15,920 nt of DNA from Clostridiaceae bacterium (GCA_012727625.1 JAAYGP010000117.1:1-15920), one strand, 5' to 3'. Counted from the first letter of the stretch, positions 6,815 to 15,826 are shown. The notes: a model not told the origin generated them from the sequence alone. Made by a program: numbers and translations.

Positions 6815-6889
6815 ACCTGTTCGGCCGGGGCCAGACACCAGGCGATTTGAAACAGCAGGCTGTTTAAAGGTTAAGGTTATATGCATAAA

Positions 6890-6932
6890 AGGTTACATCT
6901 GCTGTAAAGATGTAACCTCTTTATATTTTTTT
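6890..6932 (+). terminator. Intrinsic terminator between gntR and the desulfidase gene
   Basis: AGGTTACATCT (6890-6900) and AGATGTAACCT (6908-6918) form an 11-bp perfect stem with a 7-base loop, followed by CTTTATATTTTTTT. It is oriented to end gntR transcription. The convergent gene stops at 6987, and the A-rich run on the other side may let it act in both directions. A smaller hairpin (6850-6865, AAACAGC with GCTGTTT) precedes it. Confidence 0.85.
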
Positions 6933-6986
6933 ACAGGTAAAACTGCAAATATTCAGAATTAAGGAGCCACATCCGGCTGGGTATGA

Positions 6987-8264
6987 TCAAGAAATCATAA
7001 GCTCAAGGATTGTCTGATCCGTTTCATACATGCCATCATGGGCAAGTTTTCCGTAGTTTTCCACAGTGCTGTCAATATCATCATGGACTATACCGTCACC
7101 GCCCTGTACGACCTTGCCCCTGGATGCCAATTTATAGCCAAGCAATGCAGCCTGGACTGAACTGAAAATTTTTGCCGCGCATGAAGCTTTTGCCCCGTCG
7201 CAAACAATTCCCGCGACATTTGCCAGTGTGTTTTTAATTGTCCATCCAATACATTCCAGGGAAGCGCCCTGCAAGTACGCAATGCCCGCTCCGCTTCCGC
7301 AAGCCGCGGATACCGCCCCGCAATATGCAGACAATCTCCCGATTTTAGCTTTCTGATAAAGAGCAACCAGATTGCTGAGAGCAAGGGCCCGTATAAGTTT
7401 TTCCTCCGGGCAGTTTAAGCGCTTTGCGTAAACAATAACGGGAAGGGAAACTGTGGCTCCCTGATTGCCGCTCCCTGAATTTAAAACAACAGGCATTGTA
7501 CATCCGCCCATGCGCGCATCGGAAGCAGCCGCCGCATAGGCACAGGCTTCAACCTCAGGCGAATCGCCCAATGCCTCCAGCATGGTTTTGCCCACAGAAA
7601 GCCCATAACTGTTATTAAGGCCTTCCCTGGCAATTGAAAGGTTATATTCTATCTGACGTTTAATTATTGGCTCAACTTTTTCAATGGACACATTTGTCGC
7701 AAAATCATATATGCCCTGTAAAGTCATTTTGCATTCCTGGTTCCGGTGATCATTATCTTCTTCTTCATATGCCTTTTTAAAAATAACGTTACCATTCTTT
7801 TCCACACGCACAATGTTTGTATGCTTATGAATTATTTCCACAAGTGCTGACATGTCTTTTTGATATGCTTTAAGGATTATATGAAGTTTCGCCCTGGATG
7901 ACAAAAGATGAACAGAGCATATATCTTTGTTTTTCAACAATTTCGCGCATTTTGATATGTGTTCCGGTTTGACGTCGGCAAGAACCTCCATACCCTTTTC
8001 GGAATTCCCGCCAAGCATTCCAATAACGGCTGCGGCTTTTACACCTTTCAGCCCGTTGGTTTTTGGTACAATAACCCCTTTTACGTTTTTCAGAATGTTA
8101 CCGCTGACATGTGCCTCAATTCTTTCAGGGATTACACCTAAAACACCCCTTACATACGCGCTTGCATATGCGATAGCGATAGGCTCGGTGCATCCCATTG
8201 CAGGGATCAGCTCCTGCCTCAGGGAATTTACGTATAATTCTTCATTGCACACTGAATTATCCAT
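6987..8264 (-). CDS. L-cysteine desulfidase family protein (UPF0597 / serine dehydratase alpha-like)
   Basis: The family breaks L-cysteine into pyruvate, ammonia and sulfide with a [4Fe-4S] cluster rather than PLP (archaeal CdsB, enterobacterial CyuA/YhaM). The 425-residue product has the diagnostic PAMGCTEPIA with Cys25, a SDARMGGCTMPVVLNSGSGNQG block (about 248-269), YCGAVSAACGSGAG (Cys315, Cys322) and IVCDGAKASCAAK (Cys355, Cys362). The last cysteines are the likely cluster ligands. Length is normal and all key motifs are kept. The ATG at 8264 has GGGAG 9 bases upstream. It is a single gene with its own promoter. Relatives are annotated as serine dehydratase alpha subunit, so a serine or other beta-substituted amino acid substrate cannot be excluded. 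Confidence 0.88.
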   Translation of the reverse strand: MDNSVCNEELYVNSLRQELIPAMGCTEPIAIAYASAYVRGVLGVIPERIEAHVSGNILKNVKGVIVPKTNGLKGVKAAAVIGMLGGNSEKGMEVLADVKPEHISKCAKLLKNKDICSVHLLSSRAKLHIILKAYQKDMSALVEIIHKHTNIVRVEKNGNVIFKKAYEEEDNDHRNQECKMTLQGIYDFATNVSIEKVEPIIKRQIEYNLSIAREGLNNSYGLSVGKTMLEALGDSPEVEACAYAAAASDARMGGCTMPVVLNSGSGNQGATVSLPVIVYAKRLNCPEEKLIRALALSNLVALYQKAKIGRLSAYCGAVSAACGSGAGIAYLQGASLECIGWTIKNTLANVAGIVCDGAKASCAAKIFSSVQAALLGYKLASRGKVVQGGDGIVHDDIDSTVENYGKLAHDGMYETDQTILELMIS

Positions 8265-8302
8265 AATGTTCGTCTCCCTATGTACATAATATTAATTACT
8301 GT

Positions 8303-8327
8303 TGATAATAGTACTGATATTATCAGT
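8303..8327. promoter_or_regulatory. Overlapping inverted repeats upstream of the desulfidase gene, candidate operator
   Basis: TGATAATA (8303-8310) and TATTATCA (8318-8325) form a perfect 8-bp inverted repeat with a 7-base centre. A second one, ACTGAT-ATT-ATCAGT (8313-8327), overlaps it. They lie about 20 to 44 bases downstream of the predicted -10 box and upstream of the ribosome binding site, as expected for an operator or RNA hairpin. They do not match the palindrome in the gntR promoter, so the regulator is unknown. Confidence 0.5.
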
Positions 8328-8346
8328 GATATTGCCAAGTAATTTA

Positions 8347-8375
8347 ATATTAACATCGGGATAAGCAGCAGTCAA
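8347..8375 (-). promoter_or_regulatory. Candidate promoter of the desulfidase gene
   Basis: On the minus strand, TTGACT (8370-8375) is followed after 17 bases by TAATAT (8347-8352). The -35 is good and the -10 moderate. It lies between the end of the large envelope-protein gene (8426) and the desulfidase start, where no terminator is evident, so readthrough from upstream is also possible. Confidence 0.5.
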
Positions 8376-8425
8376 GTATTATCCTTGGGTTGGGGTACGA
8401 ACATTAACCGTTAACATAAACAATT

Positions 8426-11400
8426 TTACTTTTTCCTGTGTTTACGATTTTCCCTGATTTTAAAATACACGCCAAATCCCACGGGAACAAAGAGTAAAGC
8501 CATTATAATAATATATATAACCCTCTTGCCTGCCAGTTTCTTATCCCCTGAATTTATTTTCATGGTCTCCATTGCCTCATCCTGTTCATCGTATTCGGCT
8601 TCCAGGGTTTCAGTTGGCTCCGCCCGTAATTCAGGCGTCGGCTCCGTGTCCGGACCATCCGGTAAATCTTCAGGCAGGCTTATATTCCGGGCATTGTCTG
8701 CAGAAACAAAACCAAAAACAAGATCCCTTATATTAACCCATCCTTCAAGGGCATTGGATATTTTTACCTTTGCGCTGTCTTCATTTTTTTCAGTAACCAA
8801 AACAAACGCAGAGCATTTTTCCAGCAAAATCTCCTGTTTTGCTTCATCAATATATACTACCGTGTCGGCGATAAACCCGACAGGCAGATCTTCCGGCACC
8901 CTTACCAATTCAAGGTATTTATTGTCCACGTTATATGCGGTGTAGTTCAGATTCCAGGGGTTAAAATATACAACATTGCTGGAATCGCTGCCCACCTCAA
9001 GTATTCCGACAGGAAAGCCCGATTTAAACTCCGGCTTTTCAACATAAAACGAAGACGGATAGGCCCCTGGATTTGTCACCAATGCGTTGGCAAGTACCGG
9101 CTTGCCTTTATGGAAATAACAACCGTCCTTAATGTTGTCCTTTATCCTTTCACTATAATTCTTTTTTACACTGCGGGTCAAAAGCTTCTCTTCCTTTTCC
9201 ACATCATATATGTGTTCAAGAATCAGCCCTTCATAGCTTTCGGGAATATTCAGATATTCCGTAACAACTACTTCCCTGTCGGTAAGCCATTCATAACGAT
9301 GGGTTGCCGGCATGTTCAATTCTTTTTGTTCATATGTACTATCTTCCGGTTTACTGGTATTTCCTTTTGTCAATACCGGCGGGCGGTCGAAGAACTGCTC
9401 CAGGCGATAGCACCCTGACGGGGAGAACTTTAGTAAATTGGGATATCCCGTAACCTGTGGATACCTGTATACCTTTTGATTTGGCATATTAAATATGTAA
9501 TAGTATTCGGGATGGCAATATAACATGTAATTGTTCAGATCCAGCTTTTCCACTTTCCAAATCTTTTCGGGAAGAGTTGATACAATAGAATGGCCCGATA
9601 CCAAAGAATATTGCTGTATCTTTTTTTGATCTGTATAAAATAAACTATTCTTTACTGAATCAAAGCCAATGATCTGTCCCTTAAAGTCATATTGATAAAG
9701 CATATTATCATCGGGTAAAAAACCAAATATTTTATCTTTTAAACGAAAGAAACCTCTCCCGTCATTTAATACTATCAGTTCCTGAAAATCGCCCCATTCA
9801 GGGAGACGATATCTCATTAAATGCCTGTTTTCAATGTCAAAAACCTGAAGGAAAGGTGAGCCGTCCATATCATACAAATATGCGAGATGGCCATAGTTTT
9901 CAGACCATGCATAATTTTTTCTGCCATAGGTACTGCTGAAACCTGTTAAAACATATTTTTCCCCGTCTTCCGGCAGGATCAGAAGATCGTCGACAAGGTT
10001 CATAATTTCTCCTGTTTCCGGATTTTTAACTTCCCTGCACCACTTCCTTATGATACGCCTCATTTCAAAATCATGAAATTCAAGGCACATTATCAACGCA
10101 CTCCGCGAAGGAATTTCACGCAGGCGTTCATACATTGATTCCGGTACCATTTTTTTATATATTTCATAATAAGTATTATCAATTTCAATCAGCAATCTGC
10201 CATCGGTTGTTTCCAATATTGGAAAGCCGTTTTCAGTCTGTCCGTAATTACGCGCATTCTCTGATTTTATATCATCCACTGTATTTAATATTACGGGAGA
10301 TTTAACATATCCGGGGTTTGCCTGACCTGAATTTAGTGGTTTATATTCACTGAAACATTCGATTCTTTTGTCTATGAAAGATTGAATGGTTTCCCTGTTT
10401 TCCTGACGGTCAGAAACGGGATAATACCTGAAGAAAGCATCACCGAACCTTTCATATAAATCCTGCAATCCGTCGCACATGGTTTTAAAATCAGCATCGG
10501 GGAAAATATATTCCTGGTAAACCTGGATTAGCTCAAGGTTTAGTTTTTCAGTTTCATTTAATGTGTCCTTTATTGTGTTCTCCAGAAAGCCTTCCTGAGC
10601 TGCATACCAGGGAAATTGCATGAAAAAATCATACCATTCATCGGATAATTTAACACCATGCCTTGCGAGGATTTCATTTTTTGCAAGCAGACAGTTTTCA
10701 AGCAGATTCCTTGTTTCTTTTCTTATTTCATCTTCAGTCTTGAAATAGGAGAAGCAGGGTTCTTCCTCCAGATTCCATCTTTCGAACAGATCAACAACAA
10801 AGATTTTGTCTTTCCATATGTAATCAGAAACCGGCATGTTGGTCTTTGGTTCATACATCCAGTCAAATTTCAGATTATCCGGCAGCTTATGATATGCAAT
10901 ATCCAGATCAAAATCAGGTTCGATATCTTCAAAATGCCACTCAATTCCGCTCCCGTTGTAGAAATAGCCGGACGGTGACGCCGTAATCTCATGGTATGCG
11001 GCTTTTTCCGGAAACTCCACATAAACATCTATGCTTCCTATTTTATCTTTCCACAGAGCGCCAGTCTTAAGAATATAGCCTGCACTGCCATAGTCATTTT
11101 CGCTCAAAGTTGTATTATGAAATTTATATGTGACTAAAAGAGCTTTCCGTTCTCCCTCTTCAAAATGCATGGTCCACGCATACATACTCTCATACATGTA
11201 CTGATCAAGCCCTGGCAGTATTCCGCTTTGTTTTTTTTCAACCTCGTATTCAATTTCGTCCGGATACTGATAAGCTTTAAAGTCGTACAAAGTTTCGCCG
11301 TAATTGGCCACATTCGGAAACCCAATCTGCAAATCCGTTTCAGGTCCGGTATTGTAAAAGTAAAAAACAACCTCAACATTGTGTTTATCTTTGCCATATT

Positions 11401-11584
11401 TTATGTTAATAGCTTCTTTTTCCAGTACAATATGGTCGCTGTTTATGGGAAACGCCGTGCTGCCCTCCATAATCAGCGGCGGAGAATTTGCGCCGGAAAT
11501 AAGAAAACTGTTCAGGATAAACAAAATTATTAATAATATGCCTGTTACTGTTTTAAATCTTTTGTATGATTGATACTTTATCAT
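8426..11584 (-). CDS. Large secreted, C-terminally membrane-anchored YARHG-domain protein, function unknown
   Basis: I do not recognise a specific function. From the chosen start the protein has 1052 residues. It has a signal sequence (KYQSYKRF then a hydrophobic run ending near LISGANS, about 1-33) and a beta-rich N-terminal region (VEVVFYFYNTGPET). A YARHG-like motif follows at about 294-330 (CLLAKNEILARHGVKL, then FPWYAA). The middle (about 540-800) is rich in short beta-strand repeats suggestive of a propeller. An SH3-like segment lies at about 926-959 (AKVKISNALEGWVNIRDL), then a Pro/Glu/Thr-rich stalk, a membrane helix (about 1022-1041) and a basic tail. It should face outside the cell. 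I chose the ATG at 11584 because GGTGA lies 5 bases upstream; longer readings to 11653 lack a ribosome site and would spoil the signal peptide. The DUF4349 lipoprotein gene lies 183 bases upstream. Confidence 0.82.
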   Translation of the reverse strand: MIKYQSYKRFKTVTGILLIILFILNSFLISGANSPPLIMEGSTAFPINSDHIVLEKEAINIKYGKDKHNVEVVFYFYNTGPETDLQIGFPNVANYGETLYDFKAYQYPDEIEYEVEKKQSGILPGLDQYMYESMYAWTMHFEEGERKALLVTYKFHNTTLSENDYGSAGYILKTGALWKDKIGSIDVYVEFPEKAAYHEITASPSGYFYNGSGIEWHFEDIEPDFDLDIAYHKLPDNLKFDWMYEPKTNMPVSDYIWKDKIFVVDLFERWNLEEEPCFSYFKTEDEIRKETRNLLENCLLAKNEILARHGVKLSDEWYDFFMQFPWYAAQEGFLENTIKDTLNETEKLNLELIQVYQEYIFPDADFKTMCDGLQDLYERFGDAFFRYYPVSDRQENRETIQSFIDKRIECFSEYKPLNSGQANPGYVKSPVILNTVDDIKSENARNYGQTENGFPILETTDGRLLIEIDNTYYEIYKKMVPESMYERLREIPSRSALIMCLEFHDFEMRRIIRKWCREVKNPETGEIMNLVDDLLILPEDGEKYVLTGFSSTYGRKNYAWSENYGHLAYLYDMDGSPFLQVFDIENRHLMRYRLPEWGDFQELIVLNDGRGFFRLKDKIFGFLPDDNMLYQYDFKGQIIGFDSVKNSLFYTDQKKIQQYSLVSGHSIVSTLPEKIWKVEKLDLNNYMLYCHPEYYYIFNMPNQKVYRYPQVTGYPNLLKFSPSGCYRLEQFFDRPPVLTKGNTSKPEDSTYEQKELNMPATHRYEWLTDREVVVTEYLNIPESYEGLILEHIYDVEKEEKLLTRSVKKNYSERIKDNIKDGCYFHKGKPVLANALVTNPGAYPSSFYVEKPEFKSGFPVGILEVGSDSSNVVYFNPWNLNYTAYNVDNKYLELVRVPEDLPVGFIADTVVYIDEAKQEILLEKCSAFVLVTEKNEDSAKVKISNALEGWVNIRDLVFGFVSADNARNISLPEDLPDGPDTEPTPELRAEPTETLEAEYDEQDEAMETMKINSGDKKLAGKRVIYIIIMALLFVPVGFGVYFKIRENRKHRKK

Positions 11585-11697
11585 TTCAATCACCATCCGG
11601 TACCATTTTATCACAAAACATACATTTAAGCAGATAATAATTATTCTTAACAATAGTTTTCGCCGCCGCCCGGAAGTACTGTTGCGCGTTATGGAAA

Positions 11698-11762
11698 AGC
11701 TTCATTCCGCTAAAGTTTCCTTCTATTGCACAATATCTTTAACAGAACCTGTGAACAGTAAC
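11698..11762 (-). repeat. Second copy of the 65-bp intergenic repeat (inverted)
   Basis: Read on the minus strand from 11762: GTTACTGTTCACAGGTTCTG, then TTAAAGATATTGTGCAATAG, then GGAAACTTTAGCGGAATGAA and GCT. It matches 5904-5968 with few differences and a 1-base indel. It begins 5 bases after the stop of the DUF4349 gene and lies upstream of the large envelope-protein gene, separating what may have been one operon. The right arm of the hairpin seen at the first copy is not preserved, although GGAAA and TTTCC still frame a short stem. Confidence 0.85.
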
Positions 11763-11767
11763 AAGAA

Positions 11768-12814
11768 TTATTCTTTATTCACAGGCACCTGCTGTTTTTT
11801 ACGCAAGTATCTTTTTACTATGCCCCATCCTGTAAACCCGATTACAGCCAGTACCACCAGTGTTGGGATAGCTTCAATAATGAATATCAAAAGATTTCCA
11901 AGAGCCTCCACAATTCCTGTGATGCTGTTCTCAATCGCGTTTTTCAGTCGATCCCAGTAGGTGTTTTTGTTTTTCCCCATATCTTCAGGGTATTTTTCAG
12001 TCATTTGTATGTATATGGTTGATAACTCCACAAGGTCCTTCCACTTGTTAAGCGTACCTGTGAGCCGTTCAATTTCCGTCTGAAGGTCTGTCATGCGCAT
12101 TCGGGTTTTAAAGATGGAATCCGGATCTTTCAGGGACATCATGTATTCCTCGAGGAATTCATATTCTATTTTCAATATCTTAAGGCGTCCCTCGGTATCA
12201 AAAAACTGATCTGTAATGTCATTTGCGTAAACCCTGTCATCGGTAATATCACCAAGACCTTTAATACCGTTAAGAATATTGTCAAACTGCTTTGCGTCAA
12301 CACGAATTGTTATATTTCCCGTTATCCTTGACTTTCTCTCTCCTTTATAATCGTAATACTGCCTGCTGGTGTTAATCTCCTGTACATAACCTATACCAGC
12401 TATCATTGATTGTATATTTCCATATTGCTTGTAAAAGTCGTCAACCTCAAGGGAAATATTTGCATTCCTGATTATCTTTCGCTGAGCAAGGATGTCGAAA
12501 CTTGTGCTCGTATTAACACTTGATCCCGTGTAGCCAGTTCCCGCTATTCCTGATCTGTATTCCCCGGTCATTGCTTCCTGGGAAACCTCATGCCCAACAT
12601 CATCTGAAAGGTTTTCAGAGAATGTTAAGTCCACACTGCCAGTTCCGCCATAGCTGGCTTTATACGCAGCCGGTTCCTTTGGAGCATAGGCTGTTGTTGC
12701 TATTGTTGTTTCGTACACCTGATCCTTCGCCTTTTTTGAACCACATCCTGTTAATGCTGTTAGCGCAATTAACATGGCGAGAGCAATAACCAGCGCTTTC
12801 TTAAAATTTTTCAT
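11768..12814 (-). CDS. DUF4349 lipoprotein with C-terminal transmembrane helix
   Basis: Function unknown. The 348-residue product starts with a lipoprotein signal (MKNFKK, a hydrophobic run, then lipobox LTGC with Cys24), so it should be lipid-anchored outside the membrane. A disordered Thr/Ser/Gly-rich stretch follows. The DUF4349 domain runs from about 110 to 275 (RKIIRNANISLEVDDF, then ITIRVDAKQFDNIL and a DITDQFFDTEGRL segment, then a coiled coil LQTEIERLTGTLNKW). A membrane helix (about 307-331) precedes a basic tail. Two membrane attachments suggest a looped ectodomain. The ATG at 12814 has GGGAGGT 7 bases upstream; the upstream in-frame TTG overlaps that site and is rejected. The large YARHG protein follows on the same strand and has the same topology at its C-terminus. 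Confidence 0.88.
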   Translation of the reverse strand: MKNFKKALVIALAMLIALTALTGCGSKKAKDQVYETTIATTAYAPKEPAAYKASYGGTGSVDLTFSENLSDDVGHEVSQEAMTGEYRSGIAGTGYTGSSVNTSTSFDILAQRKIIRNANISLEVDDFYKQYGNIQSMIAGIGYVQEINTSRQYYDYKGERKSRITGNITIRVDAKQFDNILNGIKGLGDITDDRVYANDITDQFFDTEGRLKILKIEYEFLEEYMMSLKDPDSIFKTRMRMTDLQTEIERLTGTLNKWKDLVELSTIYIQMTEKYPEDMGKNKNTYWDRLKNAIENSITGIVEALGNLLIFIIEAIPTLVVLAVIGFTGWGIVKRYLRKKQQVPVNKE

Positions 12815-13090
12815 GCCATTACCTCCCAATTCTTTGCATAAGCCCTCATTTTTCTGCCCGGCAAGTTAAAAATGCACTTCTTATATTTTTGATTTGCCAA
12901 CATTGTATTTTTTAACTCAATGATCCAAAAACATTCCCCTGTGAAAGACAAAACAAGCCATATCATATTTTCAGCCAAACAGGCAGAACAGCACTTTTTA
13001 TAATGAGGGATATCCTGAAATTTATTATCCTGATGTTTTCGTTTAATAAATTAGACGCAGTAATATGAAGAAAGTTCCGCTCTGGGATTT
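12815..13090. other. Intergenic region upstream of the DUF4349 gene
   Basis: Apart from the ribosome binding site next to 12814, I see only A+T-rich sequence. A TACAAT that could be a -10 (minus strand, near 12901-12906) has no good -35. No ORF, repeat copy or hairpin is convincing. Confidence 0.5.
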
Positions 13091-13125
13091 AAAAAAGCAG
13101 TAGCACTTTTTGCTACTGCTTTTTT
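13091..13125 (-). terminator. Strong intrinsic terminator after the EF-G-like gene
   Basis: AAAAAAGCAGTAGCA (13091-13105) and its exact complement (13111-13125) form a 15-bp stem with a 5-base loop. Both flanks end in A/T runs, so it can terminate in either direction. On the minus strand it follows the EF-G-like stop by about 10 bases. Confidence 0.92.
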
Positions 13126-13135
13126 TCGTTTTATA

Positions 13136-15211
13136 TTATTCTTCCTTTTCCCTTCTGGCTTCTTCAATTACCTTTTCAGCTATATGCTGCGGAGCCTCCT
13201 CATACCTTTCAAAGCGAATGGTAAAGGAACCTCTTGCCTGGGTTAATGAACGGAGATCTGTAGCATACTTAAACATTTCGGCTTCGGGAACCTCTGCAAT
13301 CACCTGTTGCATACCGCCCTGAACAGGATTCATGCCAAGAATGCGTCCTCTTCGCTTATTCAAATCACCAATTACATCTCCCATATAGTTGTCCGGAACC
13401 AGTACCTCAACACGCGAAATAGGCTCAAGCAAAACCGGGCCTGCCTGTGCAACACCTTCTTTGTAGGCAAGGCTGGCAGCAATTTTAAAGGACATTTCAG
13501 AAGAATCAACAGGATGATATTTACCATCCACAAGAGTCGCCTTAAGGTTTACAACGGGATAACCTGCAAGAACTCCTTTTTGACAGCTCTCTCTGAGACC
13601 CTTTTCCACCGCGGGGAAGTATTGCTTTGGAACAGCGCCGCCAAAGATCTTTTCTTCGAAAACCAAATCCTCTGTCGGACCTGGCTCAAACTCAATCCAA
13701 ACGTCACCGAACTGCCCATGGCCACCGGATTGCTTTTTATGCTTTCCTTCAACCTTGACTTTTTTGGTGATGGTTTCACGGTATGCGATCTTAGGTTTGA
13801 TCAAATCCACGTCAACCTTGAATTTTGCACGAAGTTTGCTGAGTATTAAATCCAGATGCTGATCGCCGATTCCGTATATAAGAATTTGCTTTGTCTCAAG
13901 GTTTTGTTCAACCTTAAAGGTAGGATCCTCTTCCATGAGCTTTGTAAGGCCCATATTGATTTTTTCCTCGTCGCCCTTTGTTTTTGGAAGAACCGCCATA
14001 CACAGCATTGGTTGTGGGAAGTTTATTCCTTTCAAAATGACCGGGTTTTCCTTTGTGCAAAGGGTATCATTGGTTTCTGTAACAGCCAATTTGGCAACAG
14101 CACCGATATCACCTGTTACCAGCTGGTCGGTGTTAATCTGTTGCTTGCCCTTTATTAAAAACAGCTGAGCGACTTTCTCCATCTTGTCCTTTTTAACGTT
14201 ATATACGCTGGTGTCTGATTTCAGAACCCCGGACATTACCTTTATATAAGAGATTTTTCCGACAAACGGGTCAACAATCGTCCTGAATACAAGAGCTGAC
14301 AATGCTTCGCCGTTTTCCGGCTTAAGCTCAACCTTGTCCTCACTGCTGGGTTTTACGGCTTTAACATTTCCTCTTTCATTGAATGCGGGAACATAATTAA
14401 CAACAGCATCCATAAGAGACCTGACGCCGGTTTGGTTTACCGCGGAGCCGCAGAAAACAGGGACAATGTCACAGGATTTAATACCGGTTTGAAGAGCTTT
14501 TAATAATTCATCGTCAGTGAAAGCTTCACCCGAAAAATACTTTTCCATAAGGTCTTCGTCCGTCTCAGCAGCTGCTTCTATTAAGCTTTCACGGTACTTT
14601 TCAACCAAAGACTGCATGTTATCGGGAATTTCCGCGTCAACAACATCCTTGCCCTTAAAACGCTTCGCTTTCATCGTGGCTACGTTAACGATTCCCGCGA
14701 GAACCCCGTTTTCCATGATCGGTATTTCAAAGGCTATAATGCTGTTTCCGAATATATCCTTTAACTGATCAAAGACTTTAAAAAAGTCTGAATTTTCCTC
14801 ATCAATTTTGCTGATGAATATCATCCTTGGAATTTTCTGATTTTTAACTTCTTCCCAGGCCTTTTCCGTACCTACCTGCACACCGTCCTTTGCACTGGCC
14901 AGAATAATTGCGCCATCAGCAACACGCAATCCTTCACACATTTCTCCGACAAAATCATAATATCCTGGTGTGTCTATAATATTTATTTTACATCCATTCC
15001 ATTCAATTGGTGCAAGCGATGTACCTGTACTGATTTTTCTTTTTATTTCCTCGGGATCATAGTCCATAACGGTGTTTCCTGCGACAACACTGCCAAAGCG
15101 ATCCGTAGCCTTTGCACCATAAAGCATCGCTTCCGCAAGAGTTGTCTTGCCCACCCCTCCGTGTCCAAGCAGACATACATTGCGTATTTTATCAACGCTA
15201 TAGTCTTTCAT
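13136..15211 (-). CDS. Elongation factor G-like translational GTPase (EF-G paralogue)
   Basis: The 691-residue product has the five-domain length of EF-G, the ribosomal translocase, but belongs to the EF-G-like branch. G1 is GHGGVGKT (16-23). Switch I reads RKIST (58-62) where EF-G has RGITI. G3 is DTPGY (80-84) instead of DTPGH, so the catalytic His is Tyr. G4 is SKID (134-137) instead of NKxD. G5 is a GSA in VFCGSAVNQTG. Domain IV carries KHKKQSGGHGQFGDVWIEFEP, and domain V ends near RGSFTIRFERYEEAP. Similar G3 changes occur, from memory, in mycobacterial FusA2 and many clostridial paralogues. The canonical fusA of the str operon is expected elsewhere, so its role may be specialised. The ATG at 15211 has AGGGGGAATTGAT upstream. 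It is a single-gene unit with a strong terminator. Confidence 0.9.
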   Translation of the reverse strand: MKDYSVDKIRNVCLLGHGGVGKTTLAEAMLYGAKATDRFGSVVAGNTVMDYDPEEIKRKISTGTSLAPIEWNGCKINIIDTPGYYDFVGEMCEGLRVADGAIILASAKDGVQVGTEKAWEEVKNQKIPRMIFISKIDEENSDFFKVFDQLKDIFGNSIIAFEIPIMENGVLAGIVNVATMKAKRFKGKDVVDAEIPDNMQSLVEKYRESLIEAAAETDEDLMEKYFSGEAFTDDELLKALQTGIKSCDIVPVFCGSAVNQTGVRSLMDAVVNYVPAFNERGNVKAVKPSSEDKVELKPENGEALSALVFRTIVDPFVGKISYIKVMSGVLKSDTSVYNVKKDKMEKVAQLFLIKGKQQINTDQLVTGDIGAVAKLAVTETNDTLCTKENPVILKGINFPQPMLCMAVLPKTKGDEEKINMGLTKLMEEDPTFKVEQNLETKQILIYGIGDQHLDLILSKLRAKFKVDVDLIKPKIAYRETITKKVKVEGKHKKQSGGHGQFGDVWIEFEPGPTEDLVFEEKIFGGAVPKQYFPAVEKGLRESCQKGVLAGYPVVNLKATLVDGKYHPVDSSEMSFKIAASLAYKEGVAQAGPVLLEPISRVEVLVPDNYMGDVIGDLNKRRGRILGMNPVQGGMQQVIAEVPEAEMFKYATDLRSLTQARGSFTIRFERYEEAPQHIAEKVIEEARREKEE

Positions 15212-15253
15212 ATCAATTCCCCCTTATCGTTTCCTGCATAAGCAGGCAGGATT

Positions 15254-15283
15254 ATTAAATATGGTTAAAACGGTCAACTTCAA
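15254..15283 (-). promoter_or_regulatory. Possible promoter of the EF-G-like gene
   Basis: On the minus strand, TTGAAG (15278-15283) and TTTAAT (15254-15259) are spaced by 18 bases. An overlapping alternative, TTGACC (15272-15277) with TAATCC 17 bases on, has a better -35 and a poor -10. Neither is decisive. Confidence 0.35.
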
Positions 15284-15826
15284 TCGCTCACGCAATTGCT
15301 TCCGTATTAAAAACAAATTTACCGGTTATTTAAAGGTTTTGGTGTATTTCTGCCAAATCCTATAGAGTATTATACCAAACTTCACGCTCTGTTAATATAT
15401 ATAAATAAATATTTTATAATTCTATAATTTTGCGGGTTAATGTCCAAATGAAGCTTTTTTCAGCCACAGCACACATTCTTTTCGCAATATTTATGATTGC
15501 CTTATAAGTAACAACAAAAGTGACAACGCCGGCAATAAAAACAGAGTATTTCAGGCAATTCCATTTCCCCTGAACAGAAAAGCCATCATTTTGCTGCATT
15601 TTCCGTTATTACGGAATCGGTCAATGTTTCGTCACAAATATTCCATTGCATCTTTAACATCTATTTTATGCCCTGCTTTAAAGAATATCTCAAAATTAAA
15701 CACAATGCAAGTTAAATAAAGATATACGAAAGAAATTTTTATGCGGTATACACGTATGATCAATATTCAGCAGAATTTTATTACTTTCTGCCATTTCGCG
15801 TATGCTCTGTTTCCTGATTCTCTTTT
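15284..15826. other. Long A+T-rich non-coding region, no gene seen
   Basis: This stretch of more than 500 bases holds no ORF with a ribosome site or recognisable protein. A 61-codon minus-strand reading (15414-15599) has one hydrophobic segment but no proper start context. A short palindrome, TTCCGT-TATT-ACGGAA, lies at 15601-15616. I see no RNA gene. Confidence 0.5.

Noticed and set aside
8526..8945. 139-codon plus-strand reading
   Set aside because: It is the Ser-rich shadow of the Pro/Glu/Thr-rich stalk and SH3-like region of the minus-strand envelope protein.
11585..11653. Longer N-terminus for the large YARHG protein
   Set aside because: The extra 23 residues lack a ribosome site and would place a second hydrophobic run before a good signal peptide that begins at 11584.
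13307..13849. 180-codon plus-strand reading opposite the EF-G-like gene
   Set aside because: It lies wholly antisense to conserved domains IV and V, with no ribosome site and no known motif.
15414..15599. 61-codon minus-strand reading with one hydrophobic segment
   Set aside because: GGAA lies too close to the ATG to serve as a ribosome site, the composition is that of the A+T-rich flank, and there is no family resemblance.
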